From the NCBI GenBank assembly GCA_009741485.1, contig CM019218.1:35650387-35714386 (forward strand): 64,000 nucleotides of DNA. Direction: 5' to 3'. The stretch comes from Malurus cyaneus samueli (taxonomy: Eukaryota; Chordata; Aves; Passeriformes; Maluridae). A model generated the notes under the pieces. That model saw only the letters and a program-made list of their open reading frames with translations. It was not told the DNA's origin and ran no database searches. Both the position numbers and the translations under genes were made by a program. Shown here in pieces: positions 53,301 through 64,000 of this stretch (its first letter is position 1; every line of letters begins with the position of its first letter).

Positions 53301-56300
53301 TAGAAGAAAATTTAACTTCACAGAAATTCATACAATTAATTTTCAAAATATTAGGTGGGGAGGAAGGGGAAAAGGGATCTATTTTCTGAGATTTACTGAC
53401 TATCCGAACCAACCCAAGAGAGCACAGACACTCTATCATGTGAATATAATTGTAATAAAAACCCCCAAACAAACAGGAAAATACCCCTGCCACATGCCTC
53501 AAGATGGTATAAATTTTTAATCAACAACTCATTTCTTCTTTCATATAGAAGTTCATTAGACATTGTGTAACCAATTGCCTTTTCAAGGAAGGGAATTAAG
53601 CTAAAATAATCTTAGAATATTTCTATTGTGCCATACATGTAACTAAACACAGAAAAACCTCCAGTACCATAAGCGCTAAGACAAACTTTCTGTCTCAGCA
53701 TTTTCTAGTCCTAATCAGCATATTGCGAGAGCTGATCATTAATATTTTAAAGGCAAATAAAGGATGTAATGAAATTTTGGAGACATCTAACCCACTAAAA
53801 TATTTTTGAAAGCTAAGGCTCAAAATGACTGTATGTGTGTCAGTTAAGTGGGTCTCCTGCTAACTCAGGAGAGGTCAGAAGGGAAGCTAACTATGTGCTA
53901 AATGCCATAATACACATGGTGTTTAAAACACACTTTCCTGAATAGAGAAATTTAAAAGCTAGCAAAACAGACACCATTCAAAAATATAGTCAAGTGAACT
54001 ACGAAGGTGAAGGAGAATCTGTCACCTGCAAAGCTTCAAATGAGCAGCAATTTTCATTCAATAACTTTTCAATAACTTGGAATCCACAAAGATTATTCTC
54101 AGAATTGCATCAAGTTTAATTCCACATAGCTAAAACCAAATTATATAAATCTACTATGAATGATGGAATAAAGTATTTACATCATTTAATACAGCAAAAA
54201 GAGATATGCAGAATAAAGAAACAGCAAAGGGCAAACCCTGTTTATTTACCCTTTACTTTCTAAAAAGGGCTACCTAGATTACTTCCTATGCACTGTGCAG
54301 TAGCACCCATGCTTTGAGAGCATATCAACTATTGTAGGGGATGGAAAAGTTTATTAAATACTAACTCTTGTTGTGAAGAAATTTAGTTTAAAAGAGGTAT
54401 TTATATTCAAAACTAAAAAGCAGAATAAAACACAATGCAGAATTTCAAGTTGGAAACTTTGTTCTTGAGCATGGAGACAGGAACTTACTATTCAAATAAT
54501 ATCATGCATGAACTTAAACCTACCACTGCCATATTGCAGTCTGAGGTGATGTTACCATAAACAGGTACACTATATTAATGTCCCACATAGTGCCACAACC
54601 CTGCTGCTGCAGGGTTGCCCTACATAACACTTTATTACCTGCATTCTTAAAAGAAAAACAAAGGTTTAGGGATACAGCACCTGACACATTTTTATATTAA
54701 CATAATGCACCTTCCCGCTGCAAACAATAAAAGCAACGCATCTGGCATTTACTACAAAGATACAACAAAATCATCAACTGTGTTTTTACCTGGTGCATCC
54801 AGGAAAATGCACTGCAGCACATCAGTAAGGTACACCCAGCTAGTACAGCTCTTTCTGAAAAGGCTTGACTGTATTTCCTCTCTTCTAAGTACTCTAAGTA
54901 AGGTTTTACGAATGTCTAAAATTAAGTAAGGTTTTATGACTAACACCTACAAATTACACCTAGAAATTTTTGGTGACCACAGTGAAAAAAACCAAAAACA
55001 TCTGTTTGCAGATCCATTCAGATGGCAAGCTAGTTTACCCAACAGACCTCTTTGCTGGTCTCTGTTAGAGAGACTGCTTTACTTCTTGCAGCACCCAGAG
55101 ACATTTGCATTCAAACTATCAATTTCTGTGAGCTCTTGAAGTTTCCTCTCTATAGTTCTCCATGCAAGAGGGCTTTAAAGACCTTCAGATTGCTAGTCTA
55201 AGAAGAAAAGATGCAAAACTAAAAAGTAAAAATGGTTTCATATCAATGATTACTGAACACTAGCCATAGGATTTTATTAGCTTTTAAAATCTGAATTGAC
55301 ACTCACTGAGGGTCTGACCCAATGCTCCTGTTAGAAGGAGATGCACATAGCTCTAAACAAAAGGTTGCAGAGAATCTTCAAAAAACCAAACTGATCTGCA
55401 AATTCATAATAATTTGTACAGAATACTCTTGACATTTCATTACTAAAAACCTTCTCCAAAAGATCTTTCCATTAGCAGATCAAAACTAAATTTTGAAGTG
55501 TCTGCATTTCTCATTTAACTAAATTGTATTTTGCTCAACAATTAACATCTTTGAAGAAATTTCACACTTGATTCTTGAAACTGTCATAAAAAAACTATGC
55601 AGCTACTTGAATACATTTTAAAGTAGTTTGAGAGAAATTACAGTGTCTCATCAGCTCTCTGTAACTGTTATAAATTCCAAGTTTATTTTGTGACAGTCAT
55701 GTCTAAGTGAATATTTAAAGGAAATTAGTATATACTAATTTTCCTAGTTTCAAACAGACAACAGTCAGTACTTTTAGGCCACACACTTTTAATTACCTAG
55801 CAGACAAATGTTAAGAGCTTAGTGTACTGGGATGCTGTGAACTGCTTTCCCCAAATTATTTACTTGGACAATGGGATGTGTCTGTTTCTTAAGATATATG
55901 ACAAAATTTAGAATGAATTGGAGAACCAAAGAACATAATTTTGTCCAAACCTAACCCATTACTAGCCCAAAGGTGCGTGTGGAGTTTTTGATGTTAGAAA
56001 GCTGCTGACAATCATGCACTTCCACACCACTCTGGGCTGGCTGCAACTCTAAAGAACCAACCACTGCTCTGAAAAACCAGCATACTAGACTGAAAATGAA
56101 GCAATTTATAAAGAGAGTGAATGGATATGGAGCAAGACTCCACAGGCTTAAATACTGCCAAGTATTCAAATTTTCAGAAGTCTTAAATAAAAGGATAGTC
56201 AGTGACTGTTCTGCATGACATCAGGCAGCTCTAAAGCATATATCTCAAAAATTCACATAATGTATTATAGCTCCGTAATTTTTCTGTTTTTAAGGGAAAA

Positions 56301-59300
56301 ATAAGGTAAACAAGTCCTGCCTTCTATAAACAGTACAAACAATCCCCGAGGTTTTTCTTATTGAGTAAGGAAAAAACTGGCTCATTTCTCCTTGCTACAC
56401 AGGGCAGTCTGGGTTCAACTCTTTTACACACTAATGGCCATTTACTATTGACACATTGCCAACATTTTACTGAAAAAACCTTGAGAAAGAAAAGGTGGGC
56501 GAAAAAAAAAGAAGTAATTATAGCTCCTTAACTGTTTCTAACTTGCCTCACCTAACTTGGAGGGAGTTCACAGGACAAAGAAGATATGCTCATCACAACT
56601 CAAGGACTCTCTCCATGCTAGCATTTAAAAGTCTACTGTAAGAAGACACTTAGAATTGAAAAAAAAAAAGACAGAATAGAACAAAAATTCTATTTCATAG
56701 AACACATCAAATAAACTCTGTAGGGAAAACAAGTAGTGAACTGAAGTCTAATCATGCTAGTAGTTTTTCACAGTAAGTAGAGAGAGAGTTATCTTCACAA
56801 AGACAACACTGAATGATAAAAATTAGGTTCCCTTGTCCAAAATGTCTCCAGGTGGTGTCTCCACCACTCTACTGATCGCCCACATCCAGACCTCATTAAA
56901 GCAAAATTTCCATCAGAATTCTACAGTTGCCACTACCTACATCAACCTGTTATATTACAATTAAGAGGGAAAGAAGACACCTTGCACATGACTATCAGGT
57001 TTGATAAACTTAGGACAAAGGAAGACCTAAAGAGAAGCTCAAAGAATAATGGACCTAATTAAAACAAATAAAAACACACCAAGAAAACCTACACTTTGGC
57101 CACCACCTATCTTCCCTGACACCATGTCAGATGTCTCTGGCAACTTGCAATCTAACAGCAGGGGAAAAATTGATATAAAGAGACTATACACTTTTTGGAT
57201 TTTCTGAAGGTCAGGACAAGTGTTTGAAAAGTTAACTGAGAAATGAATAGAATATTGAAAGAAAGTGACTACGTATAATGACAAGAAATAGGTGAATTCA
57301 CATTAACTTGGCCCATATTCAAAGAAAATAAAACACTCTTAATTATTTCCATGAACAGAAAATATATACCAGATTATCAGAGTTCAGTGAACATCAACAT
57401 TTTCTAAGGATGAAGATACTGCATTCTCTGCCTCCAACAGTGTCAATATAGAAAATAAAGCACAGAGACTTCATGAAACACTGTGAAGGGCATTCTTACC
57501 CTTTAGTACTTTAGGTTTGTTCACTCTTCAAGCTTTTCAAGACCAAGGCTATCACAGTCTCCACAACAAAATGAGGAAAAAAATGCATAGTGAGAATAAT
57601 AAGGACAGACAACATTCAATTAGAAGAGCGAAATCCAAAAATGCTTTATAAAAAGTGCATATGCATTTGGCCCACTCACGCTTCCTTTAATATGTCATCT
57701 CTCTAAATCACTTCCAGAAAGGTGTATTTTCTCTTTATTTGTCCACCACAAAGGACCTTTAGTCCACCTGTAAAAGCCAGCACAACTAACAGAAAACAAT
57801 TCCAAACTAACACTGCAAAAGCCATGCAACATTACCACATCCATCTCGGTCCTTTTCAAATCTTCGCACAAGCAGTTGAACTGAGTGGTTCTTCAATACC
57901 TTATGAGGGTGTAACTCACCCATATGTTGGAAAACACCACCTAACACTGTCTACCTGAATAAGCCTTATTCTTGGTGTAATACCAACAAATAAGATCATA
58001 TTTAGTAATAAAAGTATTTTAGCCCATAGCTGTAATACAGCCAGTCACTCATAGTGAGAAAAAAAGACATCTCAGGAAGTGGCTTATTTTCAAATCAAGT
58101 ACCAGGCAGCAGAGAACAAACAGCAGAGACAAGCTTTTCCCTGTATTCTAAACATTGGACACACTGTCTTTCTGTCTTCTCCCTTCCAAAATTCAACACA
58201 CTTCACAAAAGCTGGGGAGCAAACAATTCCAATAGCAACTAAAGATCCATAAGGCTCTGAAAAGCAGAAGCCTGGATTTTATTCCTTTTCTAACCCTGAT
58301 ACAATTAGAATAAATCAAAATACTGTTTCTGTGGCTGTTAGGTTGTCCCACTGAGGCATGCAGAACAGACCAGAATAAACCACTTTAATCTGTTTTAACT
58401 TATAAAAATTCATTAGTAGATTTAATCCCTTTTCCCAGCATCCAACTAAGAGGCATTTAAGGGTGCTATACAAAACAACCTAAATCCCAGTCATCATCAT
58501 CTAATGCTTCGCTTGTCTTTCCTCCAACTATAAAAGGGAAAAGAGAATAGTAGACCTTGAAATAACTACTGATGTGTGAGGCTATCTAGCAAGTCAAAAC
58601 ATGCAGGAGCATCTAATAACCAACTCTCTCCATCAGTAGGGGATTTTCAAGGAAATACTGTAGTTTAATTGCACATTTTCTATCGACAATGTTGATTTTC
58701 AAGCAGAGCAGGCTATTTTGGAGTCATGCCCTGGCTTATATGAAGATGAAAGATGTATCCAACTAGGTTCAATTAAAAAAGTTCTCCAGCTGCCTTCAAA
58801 TCTGGCTTAAATACTGCACAAACTCAAAAATTTAAAGTTGAGCCAGAAAATCAGTGCTGAAGGAAGAGTATCAGGGGGGAGGTGTACAGAGTTTTTCTTC
58901 TTTTTAATGATATCACAAAATGGTCACTTACCTTTCCTAAACTAAGTTACTCCAGTGTTAATGTACATTAGATATGCCAAAATTAAGTTCACAAACCAAC
59001 AGTGAAAAGTCTAGGTGGAGCTACATTAAGAGAAGAATGGGAAATCCACGTTTACATGCCAGTATGGGTTTAATCATGATTTAAGCTTTATAAAAGGACT
59101 GAGACAGTTTATCAATATTTCAGTCATATACAAATGATTATAACATCAGTTTTGCAAGAGAGTTTGGGGCAAAAGAGGCAGCAGGGAGAGATGCATGCAG
59201 TCTGCCTATCTACCATCATCTGCGCAACATCCAAAATTTGCTTCAGCCAGTATATCTTGAGAATATGGAAGATGATAACTTAATGAGAAGTCATTATATT

Positions 59301-59948
59301 CACATTTTCACACAATATTTGGATGCAAATTAAATAAATATCAAAGATTAAAATAGTAAGCTTATGCAGATTTCTCAATATTCACCTCTAAACAGGTGCT
59401 GTTCACACTGATCAGAGAGTTCAAAAGGATCTGACAATTCACCAAGGCAGTTAACTTACTTCTCCTTATATCCAGATAGACCGGTATCTTTCTGACAAGA
59501 AAAAATGACTGACTACTTCAAAGCATCTAAGAAGGATTCTATAAACAGTATTTTTTCAAATATTTTACAACTGCTTTATAAACAGTTGGCATAAATGGAT
59601 GATTGCAGTTACATGGAAATTAGCATATCTTTATCATTCATGCCATTTACTTTGAAAAGAAGTGTTTAGTAATACATACAGTTCCACATAAACAACTGGA
59701 ACTGAAATTAAGCATCACCTGCCTCAAGTTACTAGTAACTAAATGTTCATATGGCATATTTGCAGATTTGATCTATTGCTGACAGAATAACTGGCATTTT
59801 AGTACATTCTTGATTAATCTCGGAGAAAGGAGCTATCAGAAATTCCGGACAAAACTGGAATAAGTAGTGACTTTATTATTTATTTCCAGATTTTTAGTCC
59901 TAAATTCTGATGGTGTTCAACAGGTTTATCGAAAACACACAAGCATAC

Positions 59949-59953
59949 CTTGC
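59949..59953. repeat. Target-site duplication, left copy (CTTGC)
   Basis: Five bases identical to 61030-61034, directly abutting the TG start of the LTR. Confidence 0.82.
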
Positions 59954-60250
59954 TGTGAGGAGCCATTTTAATCTTGGTTTGCCACAACAATGGTTGTCAG
60001 AGGCATGTTGGGAGGGAGAGCACACGTGCAGTTTTGCAGTAGGCAACCAGGAGATGGAAGAAATGTTGTCCCTGGGGAGACTTGCCTGGCAACATCTCAC
60101 CTGGCACAGGCAGTGAGCTGGAAACTGCACTCCCCAGAGACACTTCTCCAATCAGATGGTGGAAGGGCTCCACCAGTGGACTGCAGCAGAAAGTTGGACT
60201 GAGCCAATTGTCTTCTGGTTAGCAGGCGGACTTTGGGAAGAACCAGGGGG

Positions 60251-60259
60251 TATAAAAAG
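60251..60259 (+). promoter_or_regulatory. TATA box of the solo LTR
   Basis: TATAAAAAG, about 300 bp into the LTR. Transcription would be expected to start near 60280 and to run to a poly-A site shortly after AATAAA at 60924-60929. Whether this promoter is active cannot be told from sequence. Confidence 0.7.
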
Positions 60260-60923
60260 TAACTGCACCACAAGCTTCCCGCCATGAGCCTTTGAGCTGA
60301 GCCTGAGCATGGAGGATCTGAGCTTTAAGGATGTTTTTTGTGCTTTAACCACGAGTTTCTGGGACTGGACTTAGGGCAGTTTTTACTCTGCTTTTAGCCA
60401 CTAACTTTGGGCCACAATTCGGGGCCTGCCTGGTCTTTGCCCTCGCTAGCTCTTGCTGGCCCCTGTGTATCTGCCTTCCCTCCTGCTGGCCGCTTGGCAG
60501 GACACCGGCTGCCCTCCAAGCCTTGAGGTCAGCATCCGCCTCACCCCACTCCTTCGCCTGACCCAGCCGCCGCCTGTCCTGCCTGAGCCACCAGCCTGCC
60601 TCCAACCTCACCCGCTGCCGCGATCCTCGCTCCGTCTCTGCCCAGGATGCTGGACCTGTCCGAGTGTCCACTCACCGTGTGTCCAGCAGCCCGTGGCCGC
60701 GGGAGCCGCACTCCTCTCCCCAAGCTGCACTCCCCTCAGGCGTGCTCACCCCTGTCATGTGGAAGTCGGCTGCACCCCGCGGTCCTGCTGGTGGTGACAC
60801 CCGCTTTTGTCCTCTGTCTCCTTTCTCTCTCTTCCTATCCTTTTTCCATTCTTATTTCTCCTTTGCTGTCTTTTCCAGCCCCATTTAGTGGGCAATTCTC
60901 ACTTTTTCAACTTTCTCATTGCC

Positions 60924-60929
60924 AATAAA
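60924..60929 (+). terminator. Polyadenylation signal of the solo LTR
   Basis: Canonical AATAAA about 100 bp before the LTR end, consistent with an R-U5 boundary near 60950. Confidence 0.65.
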
Positions 60930-61029
60930 TGGTTCTGAGATACAAAGTTTGTTTTGTCGTTTGACTTAATTTCATTCTTGACCATCCATTTTAAAAGAAC
61001 TCTCAGTTCCCCACGGTTGGAACACGACA

Positions 61030-61034
61030 CTTGC
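61030..61034. repeat. Target-site duplication, right copy (CTTGC)
   Basis: Five bases directly after the terminal CA of the LTR, identical to 59949-59953. Confidence 0.82.
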
Positions 61035-64000
61035 CTACCTTTTTATGCACAAGCATGAAGCGCTCTTTCCTACCTGCTACTGGTACCCAGTTTCCCTCCT
61101 GCTCTCTAGCTTTCTTGAGCTTATTTTCCCCTCATCAAAACACTGCTTCTTCTCTTTACAGAACATGATGTTTCAGGTACAATTTTCTGATAATGTGCTC
61201 AAAAAGCCTCCATAAAAATTCACCTTTACCGTGATTGACAACTGTTAAAGAAGAACACAGTCTCATAGGATGAATTAATGCACATCACCAATCTTTTCAT
61301 TACTCAGTTATGGTACCTGTAACAAATATAGCAACAGAAATGCTTAAAAGCTATTTCTGATAGTTTTTGAAGACTTAAATAACAAGTTTCCTTTGTCAAT
61401 CTAAACCACATGTTTACATTTACATTTATTCAACTATAAGAAAATATGGTTAAATTACACTATCATTTTTTAAATCTTTCCCAAATCCCCTTTCTTCTTA
61501 CTCGCTATTTAATGGCAGGGTTAAAAGGTGCCTCACCCTGAACATACAGGACTTAGAATAATCTCATCTATCTCAATTGGCTGAAAACTCTAAATACAAG
61601 CACAATTCACTAGATCTGCCTATTCATAATAACAGAGATAACTTGCTTTTACGGTGTGCATTTTTTCTAATTACATTCTACAATTTCAACTACTATTCAC
61701 AATAAAGTGTGTTAAAGTTTTTCCCCAGTGAAAAAATAAAACTACAAGTACCCCCACATAGCATATATATGCTGACAACTATTTCTGAGTACATTTTCCT
61801 GCATATATACAGCTCTTCAGAAAGCAAAATAACAAAGGAATCCACTTTATTCTTTCCATGTCAAGAGGACATGTATTAGAATACAAGTCTGGTTTTCACA
61901 ACACTGTTTATTTGAAGATTCGATTAACTTCACTGAACTACAGGAAGAGACATTTGCATTTTATTTTCAAGTATAAGAGAAAGAGCCATGTGATTTTTTA
62001 GTGCATGCTTATCACCATCACCCTTTTGTCACAGAGACAAAAGACTATTTGTGTAAGCTTTCTTACACACTTAAGACAGAATGTTGCTCTAACTTTTCCA
62101 AGACTTTGTGACAAGGACAGTTTTAGAAGTTTCTCTATATCTGACCCAATATTGCTAAAATTTTTTTTTGCTTCCCAAATGACCTTTTCCTTGTCATTGA
62201 AGAAAATTACTATTATGGTATGGACTCAATCATGATACATCTGTATGTTCATGTTCTTTTTTTATAAATTAATTATGGGGGAAAAGAGGCAGAAGAAAAT
62301 GTATTACTTCAAGATTACATCCCTCCTTATCCTTTATGCTAGTCCTGCTCTATCTTTGTCTTTCACTAGTGTCATTGGTAACAATTTCAAGCCCACGTCC
62401 CCAAAATAAAAAAAAAATATATACCCTAATAAACTTCCTCATGGAAAAAATTAAAAATACATTCTTTGTTTTTTATTGTAAAGAGTGTATTTAACCCAGA
62501 CAAAGCTGAATAGTGATAACTAATTGTGGGCAAAATTCTACAAAACAGATTGCCAAGAGAAAACACTATTGTAGAATAACAAGTGAAGGAAAATGTGCTA
62601 AGACTATGACTTTCATCCAAAGATGTGAAAACTTAATAAAAAACAGTACTTGAAAGCAACAGAAATAATTCACATTTATAACCCAAGCTTAGATTTGCTA
62701 ATTACAACTGCTCTGCAAAAAGTTACTCTCGACTTCTCTTTATGGAAGAGGGGGGTGGGGAAAGAAAGAGGAAAGAAAGTTTTAAGACCAATGCATTCAG
62801 ACTTTCTAAACTGCAGCTCTCACTTTTACAGCTGAGGAGCAATACTGTTAAACTGAATTCCCCTTATTGCCCTCAGATTAGAAAAGAAACAAGCATAGTT
62901 CAGAGTTCTGTGAAAATAATAGCAGAGGGAAATCTACTAGTCTGAAGAATTCATACTTACTGCCCTTCAAATGCAAGTTATCTTCAAATAAGTTTCTTTT
63001 GCTTTTTGTAGCTTTACTTTCAAGTGTTAACATACTCAGCATAGGTTGCTCCATCATCTCTCGGGTGTAACAAATCAAAGCTTTATTTTCACCTCTGACA
63101 TTTTCAAAAAAACACATGAATATATGACATACCTTATGCTGTAACAGTTCAACTGTGCATCAGCTAACAAATTTTTTTAGGTTTAAGCCTACACGCTGTA
63201 CAGCCTACTTGCTTTCTTTCTGTACTTCGCCAGATCTCCTCAATTTCACAAACTTCTGAACAGAACTGTCATTATTAATTCTCAGCAAGACACCTAAGCC
63301 ACTATGAATCACTGCAGCGAGTGGCAGCAAGTGTCGGCACTATTCTCACAATGCTTCAGAAACGGAGAGAAGTCCTAAAGCAACTAAAAGCTTTTCACTA
63401 AACCTACCACTGACTTGATTCTTGCACAAGTCTTCATGCAACTTTATTAAATAAGAGAGCAAAGAAAAAGCGTGCATGAGGGTGACATAGCATTTCCCTA
63501 GCCAGAAATATTATTCTACCTCTCTAACACCAGGGTCTCAGCTCCATGTCTCCAAGTAGGGACGCCACACAGGCTGGAACTTTAGTTTCTCACACTTCAT
63601 TAAAAGCTGATCAGTGACCAATATGCATCCTATAACTGCCCACAGTGAAGTTGGGTCTTCAGAATTTACTCACTGAACATCAGGCACGAGAAACCTACTT
63701 GGCTCTATGCAAGAGTATAGATCACACATGTTGCGTTCCTTCTTAACACATGCACTGCACGATGTAAACCATTATATTTACTATGCACAACTGCACATTG
63801 TTCCATGCTGTGTGAAAATTAAATTGTTGATTAATATTCTACCCATTAAAAAACTGATAATTATTTTTCCTGAAGAGAGCTGGAAGTGAAAACAGAAAAA
63901 AAGGCTTTGTTGTAGTTTCTTAAGATGCTGCTCAACAGCATTGCTAAGTCACAGATTTCTATACAACAGATTCCTGCAAATAAAGACCAAGTGAGTGAGA

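Larger units (their letters stand above)
59954..61029 (+). mobile_element. Solo LTR of an endogenous retrovirus, 5-bp target duplication
   Basis: A block of 1,076 bp begins TGTGAGGAGCC and ends AACACGACA (TG...CA). It is flanked on both sides by CTTGC (59949-59953 and 61030-61034), a perfect 5-bp target-site duplication. It contains a clear TATA box (TATAAAAAG at 60251-60259) and a poly-A signal (AATAAA at 60924-60929), so U3-R-U5 runs on the plus strand with R of several hundred bases. It is much richer in G+C, and in CpG around 60480-60780, than its surroundings. No gag, pol or env sequence is present, so this is a solo LTR left by recombination between two LTRs. A 5-bp duplication is typical of ERVL-like (class III) elements, but I cannot name the family. 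Open frames inside it are LTR sequence, not genes. The intact ends and duplication suggest a fairly recent insertion, antisense to PHF21A. Confidence 0.88.
4955..64000 (-). other. PHF21A: Large 5' intron of PHF21A (partial, more than 59 kb)
   Basis: Everything above the acceptor at 4955 appears to belong to one intron upstream of the KRVVEQ exon. I searched by eye for reverse complements of the two N-terminal coding segments (MELQTLQEAL... and KLVAQMKQDPQ...) and found neither. The intron must therefore continue past 64000, unless a non-coding or alternative exon lies inside. The stretches 4955-9604, 9620-19082, 26904-48111 and 50352-59948 are AT-rich and CpG-poor, with no recognisable gene. 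The landmarks I can name are listed separately: two LTRs, two SINEs, a CR1 fragment, poly-A tracts, a CpG patch and CTCF-like motifs. Because I worked by eye, a very short or non-coding exon could have been missed. Confidence 0.75.

Noticed and set aside
60345..60928. Several overlapping open frames on both strands, Pro/Leu/Arg-rich
   Set aside because: They lie wholly within the solo LTR and result from its high GC content.

Overview
This window looks like vertebrate nuclear DNA, most likely from a songbird (Passeriformes). The main clue is two copies of a short retroposon with a tRNA-Ile-like head and a CR1-type 3' tail. That architecture is known from the zebra finch SINE TguSINE1. The sequence is AT-rich, CpG-poor and intron-like, with no bacterial-style gene packing. 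The assignment to a bird is strong; the assignment to a songbird is an inference from memory of that SINE family.

The only gene I can support is PHF21A (BHC80), on the minus strand. It encodes the PHD-finger protein of the LSD1-CoREST-HDAC histone demethylase complex. Two consecutive in-frame coding exons lie near the left edge. The exon at 4754-4954 carries the end of the N-terminal coiled-coil region and a Gln/His-rich stretch. The exon at 840-1094 carries a Thr/Val/Ala-rich stretch. Both are phase 0, with GT/AG splice sites and a 3,659-bp intron between them. Positions 1-839 are the start of the next intron. Positions 4955-64000 are part of one upstream intron of more than 59 kb. I found neither the start-codon exon nor the following N-terminal exon, so both should lie beyond position 64000. 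The remaining C-terminal exons should lie before position 1.

The long intron holds several mobile-element remnants. One is a well-preserved plus-strand solo LTR of 1,076 bp at 59954-61029, with TG...CA ends and a 5-bp target duplication (CTTGC). Another is an older, degenerate minus-strand LTR at about 49224-50351. There are also two tRNA-Ile/CR1 SINE copies at about 19083-19215 and 26759-26895, a probable CR1 tail fragment near 48159, and several long poly-A tracts (up to 40 A).

For regulation, the best candidate is an isolated CpG-dense patch at 25925-26095. It contains a full match to the 15-bp CTCF core consensus, overlapping a YY1-type ATGGCGGC. A second near-perfect CTCF core, in the same orientation, lies at 9605-9619. 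Several unexpectedly long open frames occur in the introns (2996-3575, 30617-30979, 40145-40597, 52438-52824). None resembles a protein I recognise. I found no convincing new multi-gene system: this is mainly the intronic landscape of a chromatin-regulator gene.
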